A stretch of 64,000 bases of DNA. Source: an uncultured Spirochaetales bacterium. GTDB taxonomy: Bacteria; Spirochaetota; Spirochaetia; Sphaerochaetales; Sphaerochaetaceae. The stretch lies in assembly GCA_944392695.1 (NCBI GenBank), contig CALXXN010000005.1, positions 62,001 to 126,000 on the forward strand. Direction: 5' to 3'. Under the pieces are notes generated by a model that was not told the DNA's origin, ran no database searches, and worked only from the letters and a program-made list of their open reading frames with translations. This document shows, one piece after another, positions 38,032 through 45,821 of this stretch. How positions within the stretch are numbered: the first letter of the stretch is position 1; each line of letters opens with the position of its first letter. The translations under genes and the position numbers were made by a program.

Positions 38032-39551
38032 CAGCCCACCTCCTTGCCGCTCTTGATGCCAGCCATCATGAGGCCGACGGCATACTCATCAGTATCCTCG
38101 GTCTTGACGATGTCTATCAGGCGGCCTGCGTTGATGACCGCGATGCGGTCTGAAAGGTTGAAGATCTCATCCAGCTCGAAGCTGACCAGAAGGACGGCGT
38201 TTCCCTCATCACGGTGCTTGACCAGCTGGGCGTGTATGAACTCGATGGCACCCACATCAAGCCCCCTGGTAGGCTGTACGGCGATCAGCAGCTTCGGCTG
38301 GGCCGTGATCTCACGGCCGATGATGGCCTTCTGCTGGTTGCCTCCAGAGAGCTTGCCTGCAAGGGAGTTCACCCCCTCGCCTGAGCGCACATCGTATTTC
38401 TCGATGATCGCCTGCGAATACTCCTTGATCTGAGGCTTGTCCAGGAGTCCGTGGTGGCTGAAAGGCCTCTTCTCGAAATCCTTGATGATGAAGTTGTCAT
38501 AAAGCGGGAAGGAAAGCACCAGCCCCCGTTTCTGACGGTCCTCGGGGATGTGGCCAAGCCCAAGGTCGTTCCGCTCCTTGATCGACAGCTTCGTGATGTC
38601 CCTGCCAAGCAGGCTGACCGAGCCCGACTCTATAGGTCGGAGGCCTGTGATGGCCTCGACAAGCTCGCTTTGTCCATTGCCATCAACACCAGCGATGCCG
38701 ACTATCTCACCAGCATGGACGCTGAGGGAGAAGTCCTTGACACCCAGGACCTTCTTGTTGTTCAGGACATTCAGGTCCTTGACCTCAAGCACGGCCTCTC
38801 CTGGCTTGGCAGGTGCTTTCTGGACCTTGAAGTTGACCTGGCGGCCGACCATCATCGCTGCCATCTCGGCAGTGGATGTCGATGCGACATCGACGACGCC
38901 AATCAAGCGGCCACGCCTGATGACGGTGCAACGCTGGGCGACAGCCTTGATCTCATCAAGCTTGTGGGTGATGATTATGATCGACTTGCCTTCCTTGGCC
39001 AGGGCACGCATGATGTCCATCATCTCATCAATCTCCTGAGGCGTCAGGACGGCGGTCGGCTCGTCGAATATCAGGATGTCGGCATCACGGTAGAGCATTT
39101 TGAGGATCTCAACACGCTGCTGCATGCCGACGCTTATGTTCTCGATAACACTATCCGGGTCTATGTTGAGCCCATAACGTTCACTGAGTTCCTTGATCTT
39201 GCGCCGGCCCTGCCGGGTATCGAGGACGAAGCCACCCTCCTTTCCAAGTATGATGTTCTCAGTGACAGTGTAGTTGTGGATCAGCTGGAAGTGCTGGTGG
39301 ACCATTCCAATGCCAAGGTCGTTGGCATCGTTCGGGGAATTGATCTTCACTTCCTTGCCACGTACCTTGATCGTGCCACGGTCAGCATGGTAGAGGCCGA
39401 AGAGTATGCTCATCAGCGTGCTCTTACCTGCCCCGTTCTCTCCGAGGATCGCGTGGATCTCCCCCTCCTCCACCTGCAAGGTGATGTCATCGTTCGCGAC
39501 GATGCCGGGGAACTCCTTGCGTATGTTCAGCATTTCTATAACGTAAGACAT
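38031..39551 (-). CDS. Nucleoside/simple-sugar ABC transporter ATPase (YufO-like, double domain)
   Basis: A 506-residue protein with two fused ABC ATPase domains. The first has Walker A GENGAGKST near residue 40, signature ISVGMQQRVEILK and Walker B ILIFDEPTAVL; the second has a degenerate Walker A (GVDGNGQSE), as is normal in this family, LSGGNQQKAIIGRE and a degenerate Walker B (LLIAVQPTRGLD). This matches ribose- and nucleoside-type importers that use one double ATPase. It follows the bmpA-like gene after a stem-loop. Confidence 0.95.
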   Translation of the reverse strand: MSYVIEMLNIRKEFPGIVANDDITLQVEEGEIHAILGENGAGKSTLMSILFGLYHADRGTIKVRGKEVKINSPNDANDLGIGMVHQHFQLIHNYTVTENIILGKEGGFVLDTRQGRRKIKELSERYGLNIDPDSVIENISVGMQQRVEILKMLYRDADILIFDEPTAVLTPQEIDEMMDIMRALAKEGKSIIIITHKLDEIKAVAQRCTVIRRGRLIGVVDVASTSTAEMAAMMVGRQVNFKVQKAPAKPGEAVLEVKDLNVLNNKKVLGVKDFSLSVHAGEIVGIAGVDGNGQSELVEAITGLRPIESGSVSLLGRDITKLSIKERNDLGLGHIPEDRQKRGLVLSFPLYDNFIIKDFEKRPFSHHGLLDKPQIKEYSQAIIEKYDVRSGEGVNSLAGKLSGGNQQKAIIGREITAQPKLLIAVQPTRGLDVGAIEFIHAQLVKHRDEGNAVLLVSFELDEIFNLSDRIAVINAGRLIDIVKTEDTDEYAVGLMMAGIKSGKEVG

Positions 39552-39596
39552 CAGACCTCCTCCAGCCTGCTTTCTCGTTCCTGTGTGGATAGGAGA

Positions 39597-39633
39597 AGAA
39601 GGCCGCGCTCAATGATGCGGGGCGCGGCCTTCT
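39597..39633 (-). terminator. Intra-operon stem-loop after the bmpA-like gene
   Basis: A perfect 12-bp stem (AGAAGGCCGCGC 39597-39608 with GCGCGGCCTTCT 39622-39633) and a 13-base loop, just 23 bases after the binding-protein stop. It probably stabilises or partly ends the binding-protein message. Confidence 0.65.
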
Positions 39634-39656
39634 CTCAATCAATCAGACTATCCCGT

Positions 39657-40763
39657 TCAGGGAATCAGCCCCTCTGCGTTGTCCTGGACAGAGATCTCAC
39701 CATTGATGATCATCTGCTCGACCTGGGCGACGATTTCCATGGTCGCATCAGAGAGGTTCGGGTTCTCAGTTGGGATTCCGAGGTCCTCTGTGTCAGCACC
39801 GAGGAGCATGTTCGTCCCACCAGGGAACGTGCCGTTGTAAGCAGCGTAGACGAGGTCGTAAGCGGCCTTGTCGATATACTTCATGGCGCTGGTCAGGATG
39901 CAGCTCTCACCATTGCCCATGTCACCGACAGAGTACTGGTCGACGTCAACACCAACTGCCCAGACATCCTGTCCGGCGAGGCGGCGGCTCTTGGCTTCGT
40001 TGATGACGCCAACACCGGTACCACCAGCAGCGGCGAAGATGACATCGACACCACTGTCGTACATGGCTGTGGCGAGCTGTCCACCAAGTGCGAGGTCAGC
40101 GAAGGAACCAGAATAGACGAAATTGTTGGGATCCATCTCGATGGCCGTGCCGTAGTTGGCATTCGCATAAGCGACACCCTGCTGGAAGCCCCAGTTGAAC
40201 TTCTGGACAGCTGGGATCTCGATACCGCCGACAAAGCCGACAGAACCCTCAACAATATCAACTGCTGTGGCGACACCAGCGAGGAAGCCTGACTCCTGCT
40301 CCTTCCAGCTGACGGAGACAGTGTTGGGGCCGCAGTTCTCACCGAGGTTGCTGTCGAAGATGACCAGCATCAGGTCATCACAATCACCACTGGCCTGGAC
40401 TTCCTTGATGGCATCCTCGAAGAGGTAGCCCGGGCAGGCGATGAAGCGGTAGCCCTGGTCGTAGAGGTCGTAGATGGCGGTTGTGTAGTCACCAGTCGTC
40501 GTGCCATTCGGGCGGAGGTAGGTGGCTGTGAGGCCAAGCTCCTGGGCGGCACGGTTGACACCTTCCCAGGTGCCCTGGTTGAAGGACCTGTCATCGATTG
40601 TGCCAGAGTCTGTGACCATTCCGACCATGAGGCCATCACCAGTTGTGGCGACACCAGATGTGGCAGTGGTTCCAGCAGCGGCGGATGTCTCAGAAGCACC
40701 ATTGGCGAAGACAGATGTCATCGCAATCAGGGCAATGAGAAGCAATGCTAGGGTTTTCTTCAT
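39657..40763 (-). CDS. bmpA: BMP-family nucleoside-binding protein
   Basis: A 368-residue substrate-binding protein of the basic membrane protein/PnrA family. The leader (KKTLALLLIALIAMTSVFANG) is a signal peptide of the form seen in the other binding proteins here. Family features are VGMVTDSGTIDDRSFNQGTW after the leader, YRFIACPGYLF, SVGFVGGIEIPAVQKF and FAAAGGTGVGVINEAK. PnrA-type proteins bind purine nucleosides, and the purine-nucleoside phosphorylase gene in the same operon supports this. The start at 40763 has AAGGAGA 7 bases upstream; a strong promoter lies just ahead. Confidence 0.93.
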   Translation of the reverse strand: MKKTLALLLIALIAMTSVFANGASETSAAAGTTATSGVATTGDGLMVGMVTDSGTIDDRSFNQGTWEGVNRAAQELGLTATYLRPNGTTTGDYTTAIYDLYDQGYRFIACPGYLFEDAIKEVQASGDCDDLMLVIFDSNLGENCGPNTVSVSWKEQESGFLAGVATAVDIVEGSVGFVGGIEIPAVQKFNWGFQQGVAYANANYGTAIEMDPNNFVYSGSFADLALGGQLATAMYDSGVDVIFAAAGGTGVGVINEAKSRRLAGQDVWAVGVDVDQYSVGDMGNGESCILTSAMKYIDKAAYDLVYAAYNGTFPGGTNMLLGADTEDLGIPTENPNLSDATMEIVAQVEQMIINGEISVQDNAEGLIP

Positions 40764-40797
40764 GGAGATTCTCCTTTGTTCTCGTTCGATAAGCCCC

Positions 40798-40826
40798 ATT
40801 GTAAAGGCAAGTGCCTATGCTGTCAA
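40798..40826 (-). promoter_or_regulatory. Strong promoter of the nucleoside uptake operon
   Basis: TTGACA (40821-40826) and TACAAT (40798-40803) with a 17-base spacer, 35 bases before the bmpA start codon. Near-consensus housekeeping promoter. No riboswitch-like leader is visible in the short untranslated region. Confidence 0.75.
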
Positions 40827-40900
40827 ACAAAAGCGAAGGTCTGACACAATAAACATCTCTTTGTCTTACAAGGTATTAACCTCTTTGAAGACATTAAAAA

Positions 40901-40927
40901 AGGGCCATGCGGATGACGCACAGCCCT
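40901..40927 (-). terminator. Rho-independent terminator after the GH105 operon
   Basis: On the transcribed strand, AGGGCTGTGCG pairs with CGCATGGCCCT (two G-U pairs, 5-base loop) and is followed by six T. It lies 14 bases past the GH105 stop. The pairing only works well in the leftward transcript. Confidence 0.75.
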
Positions 40928-40940
40928 ACATGACAGCCCT

Positions 40941-42038
40941 TTACTGGGCCATCTCAGCCTCAAGGAGGGCGAGGATGAAGGGCCCCACCCCCTTGAAATC
41001 ATCACGTTTCTGGGGTTCCAGGAAGTAGTATTTCAATGAGCCATCGCGGTAGGGATTACCGCCCAATCCAGCAACAGAGCAGATGCCGTCAAGGTGGTAG
41101 ATGCCGTTTTCATCGCAGGTCAGGTAGACCCGCTTGATACCATCAATGGCCTTGCGTCCAACGTCCTTCCACCGAGGCTCGAGTATGCCAAGGCTGCTAC
41201 CCTTGAAATACATGTAGGCGAACATCGATGTGCCACTGGTCTCAAGGTAGTTGCCAACCGCGTCCGGATGGTCTGGCACCTGGTACCACATGCCACTCTC
41301 CATCTGGTAGGCGGCAATGGCAGGAGCCAGCTCCCGGATCATGTCCTCGAGGTCCTTGCGTCCCGGGTGGGATGCAGGCACCTGGTCGAGCACATCAAGC
41401 ACTGCCATGCAGAACCAGCCAATCGAACGGGACCAGAAGTGAGGCGAAAGCCCTGTCTCGATATCACTCCACCTCTGCCCCCTGGACTCATCGTACGCAT
41501 GATAGAGCAAGCCTGTCTTCTTATCACGGAGGATTGAATAAGTCGTCTTCAACTGGTTCACCACATCATCAATCGCGGCATCATCATCGTGTCGGCGGGC
41601 ATATTCGGCATTGAAGGGGCCTTGCATGTAAAGCCCATCCAACCAGATCTGCCAAGGGTAGATCTCCTTGTGCCAATAGACCCCGCATTTGCACCTGGGC
41701 TGGTGGACCAGCTGGCTGTGGAGCCTGTCGGCAGCCAGGTTGAACCTCTCCTCCCCGCTCTTGTCAGCAAGGGGGAAGAGGGCGCGCCCCGCATTGACCT
41801 GGTCAAGGTTGTACTCACCTTCCCTGTAAGTGTCGATCGTACCATCCGCTGCGATCAGCCGGTCGTACATCGAATAAACCCATGGATAGATGGAATCATC
41901 CTTATGATAACCTGCGCTGCGCAAGGCGGCATAAAGGACGAGGCCATGTTCGTAGTGCCAGAGCATCATACCTGGCTGGTAATAGCTCTCGACACTTTTG
42001 GCGATCGCCAATGACAGGGGAAGTGGGTTCTTCTTCAT
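40941..42038 (-). CDS. GH105 unsaturated rhamnogalacturonyl hydrolase (YteR/RhiN-like)
   Basis: A 365-residue alpha/alpha-barrel enzyme of glycoside hydrolase family 105. It releases 4-deoxy-unsaturated galacturonate (or glucuronate) from the ends of lyase products, typically of rhamnogalacturonan I. Asp79 (YNLDQVNAG) and Asp134 (WLDGLYMQGPF) are spaced exactly as Asp88 and Asp143 of Bacillus YteR. SRSIGWFCMAVLDVLD is another hallmark. No signal peptide, so it is cytosolic. Last gene of a leftward operon with two permeases and a binding protein, which likely import the unsaturated oligosaccharide. A GAGG site lies 12 bases before the ATG. Confidence 0.92.
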   Translation of the reverse strand: MKKNPLPLSLAIAKSVESYYQPGMMLWHYEHGLVLYAALRSAGYHKDDSIYPWVYSMYDRLIAADGTIDTYREGEYNLDQVNAGRALFPLADKSGEERFNLAADRLHSQLVHQPRCKCGVYWHKEIYPWQIWLDGLYMQGPFNAEYARRHDDDAAIDDVVNQLKTTYSILRDKKTGLLYHAYDESRGQRWSDIETGLSPHFWSRSIGWFCMAVLDVLDQVPASHPGRKDLEDMIRELAPAIAAYQMESGMWYQVPDHPDAVGNYLETSGTSMFAYMYFKGSSLGILEPRWKDVGRKAIDGIKRVYLTCDENGIYHLDGICSVAGLGGNPYRDGSLKYYFLEPQKRDDFKGVGPFILALLEAEMAQ

Positions 42039-42064
42039 ATCAGTAATAACCTCTTATCAAGATT

Positions 42065-42093
42065 GGAGGCCGGCGGGGCGCACGCCGACCTCC
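42065..42093 (-). terminator. Intra-operon stem-loop after the binding-protein gene
   Basis: GGAGG-C-CGGCG (42065-42075) pairs with CGCCG-A-CCTCC (42083-42093) with one mismatch. It lies between the binding-protein gene and the GH105 gene, as in the other importer operons. Confidence 0.55.
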
Positions 42094-42123
42094 TTGTGTC
42101 ATTCATACTAAACGCCAGATGCG

Positions 42124-43692
42124 TCAGCGGACAAGGCCGTTCTCCCTGGCGTATTCGATGCCCTGCTCGTTCCAGGCAGCGCCACCAATGGCGTTGAACT
42201 GGTCAAGGAAGGCCTGCCAATTCTCAGGAGTGAGTTCCCTCTGGCCGGAGAGGAACTCTGCAAGACCCTGCTCATAGAAGCGCTGGACGTCGGCATTCGG
42301 GGTCGGCATCTGGCCACTTCCGATGGCTGCGGTCCAATGCTTTGACTGCATCTCGCGCAGCGTGGTGAGTGCTGACATCGTCTTGCCGCTGGTAGCCGTC
42401 GTATAGGTCGGATAGCGGGAAGCGAGCTCAGTGTCGCTGTTGTAGAAGACCATGTTCCTCAGCTGGGTGTAGACCTGGCCGTCAGGACCGGAGAATGACA
42501 TGTCACCAAGGTCGCCAGTGACAGGGACTCCGTTCTCATCGAGGACGTAGTTGACGCCTTCGACGCCCCAACCGCAGAGGAAGTAACCTTCATCAGAGCT
42601 CATCCATTCCAGGAGTTCGCAGATCTTCTCAGCCTTGCCTGCGTCGACAGCGTCCTGGCTGATCGCATAAATCCTGTAGTTCTGGTCGTAGGCACCAACA
42701 GAAGCATCTCCGTAAGGTCCTACTGGAGGATCGATGACAATCCACTCGCCATCAGGGAAGTTCGCATCGAATGGTGCGTAGTTCGCTTCTGCGGCATAGG
42801 CGGCGTTCTGCTCCTTCATGATACCGAAACGGCCCTGCTTCCATGCGGCACGGAAGTCATCCTTCTTGTAGGTCAGCCAGTTCGGGTCCATGACACCCTC
42901 GGCAGCCATGTTGCGGATGAAGCCCATGGCTTCGTAGAACTCCGGCTTGTAGACATTGAGGCCGAGGTCCTCTTCTTCGAAGCACCAGAGGCCGTCAACA
43001 CCAAAGGCACCAAGGATTGGGAAGAGGCGCGCGCCGGGATAGCCCTTCAGCGTGGCATCGGACTCGATGTAGGCACCGTAGCCCCATGTGTCATTACGGC
43101 CATTGCCGTCAGGGTCGTTGAATGTGAAGGCCCTCATGACATCCATCAGCTCATCAAGGGTCGTGGGGACTTCGAGGCCGAGGTTGTCCAGCCAGTCCTT
43201 GCGGATCAGGAGGCCTTCGTTCATGGCGACGGAGCCAGGAGAAGCGAAGCCATAGCTGTGACCGTCGATCGTCGTCATGGCGATGGAATCAGCATCATAC
43301 TGCTGTGCCGTCCTGTTTGGCATCAAGGCATAGTAATCATCGACAGGAGCGACCAGGCCCTGGTCGACAAGACGTGTGAGGACAGGGCGTGAGACCATGA
43401 AGAGGTCTGGAAGGCTGTTGCCAGCAGCGGCAGCCTGGATCCTGACGTCCTGGTCGGACTCATTGGAAGGCAGGGTGCTCAGCTGGAGGTCGATGTTGTG
43501 TTCCTCGAGCAGGATGTCGTAACCAACCCAGTCATCTGGGATTGGACCGGCCTCTGTTATGGCGGCGCCGTACCAAAGAGTGATGGTGACAGGACCATCA
43601 GATGCGGCTGTCGTTGTCTCAGAGCCACCATTGGCGAAGACCATCGTCATCGCGACAAGGAGAGTGAGGAGTGTTGCTAGGATTCTTTTCAT
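42124..43692 (-). CDS. Extracellular oligosaccharide-binding protein (LipO/YtcQ-like)
   Basis: A 522-residue solute-binding protein, the larger type that partners LplB/LplC-class permeases. It begins with a signal peptide (KRILATLLTLLVAMTMVFANG) without a lipobox Cys. Family features: LPDLFMVSRPVLTRLVDQGL near residue 90, a calcium-like DPDGNGRNDTWGYGAY loop near 190, and C-terminal EWMSSDEGYFLCGWGVEGV. The start at 43692 has GGAGGT 5 bases before it. It is the third gene of the operon, after both permeases, with the GH105 gene next; this suggests rhamnogalacturonan-derived oligosaccharides as ligand (inference). Confidence 0.92.
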   Translation of the reverse strand: MKRILATLLTLLVAMTMVFANGGSETTTAASDGPVTITLWYGAAITEAGPIPDDWVGYDILLEEHNIDLQLSTLPSNESDQDVRIQAAAAGNSLPDLFMVSRPVLTRLVDQGLVAPVDDYYALMPNRTAQQYDADSIAMTTIDGHSYGFASPGSVAMNEGLLIRKDWLDNLGLEVPTTLDELMDVMRAFTFNDPDGNGRNDTWGYGAYIESDATLKGYPGARLFPILGAFGVDGLWCFEEEDLGLNVYKPEFYEAMGFIRNMAAEGVMDPNWLTYKKDDFRAAWKQGRFGIMKEQNAAYAAEANYAPFDANFPDGEWIVIDPPVGPYGDASVGAYDQNYRIYAISQDAVDAGKAEKICELLEWMSSDEGYFLCGWGVEGVNYVLDENGVPVTGDLGDMSFSGPDGQVYTQLRNMVFYNSDTELASRYPTYTTATSGKTMSALTTLREMQSKHWTAAIGSGQMPTPNADVQRFYEQGLAEFLSGQRELTPENWQAFLDQFNAIGGAAWNEQGIEYARENGLVR

Positions 43693-43721
43693 ATTACCTC
43701 CAAATTGTTTTTCCTTTTTCA

Positions 43722-44669
43722 TCAACCCTTGACGGAACCAGCCAACGTACCCTTCGTGAAGTACTTCTGTATGAAGGGATAGGCTATGACCATCGGGATT
43801 GCGCTCATGAATACCGATGCGGCCTTGATGGCCTCGATCGGAGCATTGCCAAAGGCACTGACCTCGACATACTCGTTCATGCCAGCAGCCATCAGGATGT
43901 TCCTCAACAGGATGGGCAGCGGGTTGAGGTTGCTGTCCTGGATATAGAGCATGGCGTTGAAGAAGTTGTTCCAGAAGGACACGCCGTAGTACAGGCCGAT
44001 TGTCATGATGATCGCCTTTGACAGTGGCATGATGATCCTTATCAGGATCTGGACCTCGCTGCAGCCATCAATGCGCGCACTCTCCTTCAGCTCACCAGGG
44101 ATGCCATCGAAGAACTGGCGCATGATGATGACGTTGTAGGTCGAGATCGCTCCTGGGAGGAAGACCGCTGCCAGATGATTCATCAATCCGATGTTCTGGA
44201 CCAACAGGTAGGCCGGGATCATGCCGACATCGAAGATGTAGGGGATCAGGACAAGGGTCGTCAGGATCTTGCGTCCTGGCAGGGTCTTGACTGACATGAC
44301 ATAGGCCAGGGGTATGGTCAGGATCAAGGCGGAAATGACACCGCCGACCAGGATCTTCAAGCTGTTCGAAAAGGCCATGAGGAAGCCATTGTTGCCCAAG
44401 AGGGCCTTGTAGGCATCAGGAGACCAATCCCACACCGGGAGGAACATGCCTTCGAGATAGCTTCCAATGTAGGTGTTCGGCCTGAACGAGAGCGTGACTG
44501 TGGACCAGATAGGCACCGCGATGACGATCAGGATCAGGACCATGAAGATATCGACTGTGACCTGGAAGGCCCTGTCAGCCCTTGTCGGACGCACTGCATT
44601 GTTGTGCATCTTTGGCTTGAGGTCGGTATGTACCTTTTTCTTCTTTTTTGTTGTAGCTGCCGCTTCCAT
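43722..44669 (-). CDS. Oligosaccharide ABC transporter permease (LplC/YtcP-like)
   Basis: A 315-residue inner-membrane permease of the LplC branch of CUT1 importers, with a Lys-rich cytosolic N-terminus (TTKKKKKVHTDLK), about six hydrophobic segments and the EAA-like loop ESARIDGCSEVQILIRIIMP. It ends KGTLAGSVKG, typical of this group. AAGGGGG precedes the ATG, and the gene lies 10 bases after the LplB-type permease gene. It forms the pore together with that protein. Confidence 0.93.
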   Translation of the reverse strand: MEAAATTKKKKKVHTDLKPKMHNNAVRPTRADRAFQVTVDIFMVLILIVIAVPIWSTVTLSFRPNTYIGSYLEGMFLPVWDWSPDAYKALLGNNGFLMAFSNSLKILVGGVISALILTIPLAYVMSVKTLPGRKILTTLVLIPYIFDVGMIPAYLLVQNIGLMNHLAAVFLPGAISTYNVIIMRQFFDGIPGELKESARIDGCSEVQILIRIIMPLSKAIIMTIGLYYGVSFWNNFFNAMLYIQDSNLNPLPILLRNILMAAGMNEYVEVSAFGNAPIEAIKAASVFMSAIPMVIAYPFIQKYFTKGTLAGSVKG

Positions 44670-44679
44670 ACCTACCCCC

Positions 44680-45705
44680 TTAGAACAGTGACGATCCTTC
44701 GCTTACGCGTTGGACAAGCTTGTTGGACACAAGGACCAGGATCATTCCAATCGCACCCTTGAAAAGACCAACCGCTGTGGCGAGCGAGAACTCGAACTGC
44801 AGGAGGCCCTGCCTGTAGACCCAGGTGTCGATGATGTCTGCGACCGAGTAGACCTGCGGAGAGTACAACATGTACATCTGATTGAAACCAGCATCGAGGA
44901 TCGTGCCCAGCTTCAGAAGGAGGACTGTGACGATGACAGGCTTGATTGAAGGAAGCGTGATGTAACGCACACGCTGCCAGCTGTTGGCTCCTTCGACCAT
45001 GGCCGCCTCGAAGAGCGAGACATCGATGCCCATCAAGGCTGCGATGAAGATGATTGCCGACCAGCCCATCTCCTTCCATGCGTCAGACAGCAGGACAACC
45101 CAGGGGAAGGCCTTGACTGATGAGAGGAAGTCCACAGGCGTACCCCCGAAGAGCTTGATGATATCGTTGATGATACCACTCGAAGGAGACAGGAGGGCGA
45201 AAAGGACACCGTACATGATGACCCATGAAAGGAAGTGTGGCAGATATGCCAAGGTCTGGACGACCTTGCGCAACACCCGGTGGGTGCACTCGTAAATCGC
45301 GATGGCCAGGATGATGGACAGTGGCAGGCTGATCACGATCTTGCCAATCGAGTAGAAGACGGTGTTCCTCAAGAGTTCCCAGAAATAGAAGCTGTTGAAG
45401 AAATCTATGAAATTCTGGAAGCCGACCCACTGGGAGCCGAGGACACCATCACGGGCCCTGAAATTCTTGAACGCGATCTGCGCGTTGAAAATGGGCACGT
45501 ACTTGAAGATGAAGTAGAAGACGATCGGGATGAGGAGAAGAAGATAGACATCTTTGTGCCGGAGGATCTCACGGCCCAGGGATGGCTTGATCATGAGCAG
45601 CTCTTCCCCACTCGCATTCTTCACCACCTTCACACGGGAAGGACTCACGTTGTGCCTGCGTGAGAACTCCGCGATCTCAGGCGACTTGGAAACAGTTTTA
45701 CTCAT
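44680..45705 (-). CDS. Oligosaccharide ABC transporter permease (LplB/YteP-like)
   Basis: A 341-residue permease of the LplB class. Notable features are LLLIPIVFYFIFKYVPIFNAQIAF in the first membrane segment, AFKNFRARDGVLGSQWVGFQNF, and the coupling loop EAAMVEGANSWQRVRYITLP. It is the first gene of the operon. The upstream region of about 115 bases, shared with the end of the large regulator gene, holds TTTCC/GGAAA repeats that may be operator sites. No ATPase gene is present. Confidence 0.93.
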   Translation of the reverse strand: MSKTVSKSPEIAEFSRRHNVSPSRVKVVKNASGEELLMIKPSLGREILRHKDVYLLLLIPIVFYFIFKYVPIFNAQIAFKNFRARDGVLGSQWVGFQNFIDFFNSFYFWELLRNTVFYSIGKIVISLPLSIILAIAIYECTHRVLRKVVQTLAYLPHFLSWVIMYGVLFALLSPSSGIINDIIKLFGGTPVDFLSSVKAFPWVVLLSDAWKEMGWSAIIFIAALMGIDVSLFEAAMVEGANSWQRVRYITLPSIKPVIVTVLLLKLGTILDAGFNQMYMLYSPQVYSVADIIDTWVYRQGLLQFEFSLATAVGLFKGAIGMILVLVSNKLVQRVSEGSSLF

Positions 45706-45764
45706 TCACCACCTCGTTGTGTTTTGAGCAAAGTATGGGGCTGCTTTCCAATCTTATGCTTACA

Positions 45765-45781
45765 GGAAATTGGAATTTTCC
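45765..45781. promoter_or_regulatory. GGAAA-N7-TTTCC inverted repeat upstream of the LplB-type operon
   Basis: An inverted repeat with 5-bp arms, flanked by further TTTCC copies near 45744 and 45784, lies about 60 bases before the permease start. It is a candidate binding region for the adjacent AraC-fused regulator. The arms are short, so chance cannot be excluded. Confidence 0.3.
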
Positions 45782-45821
45782 GACTTTCCGTGGTATTTGC
45801 AGGACACTTGAACCGTATTCA

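Noticed and set aside
38451-40292. A 613-residue open frame on the plus strand opposite the nucleoside transporter genes
   Set aside because: It is antisense to the ATPase and bmpA genes, spans their intergenic hairpin and has no recognisable domains.
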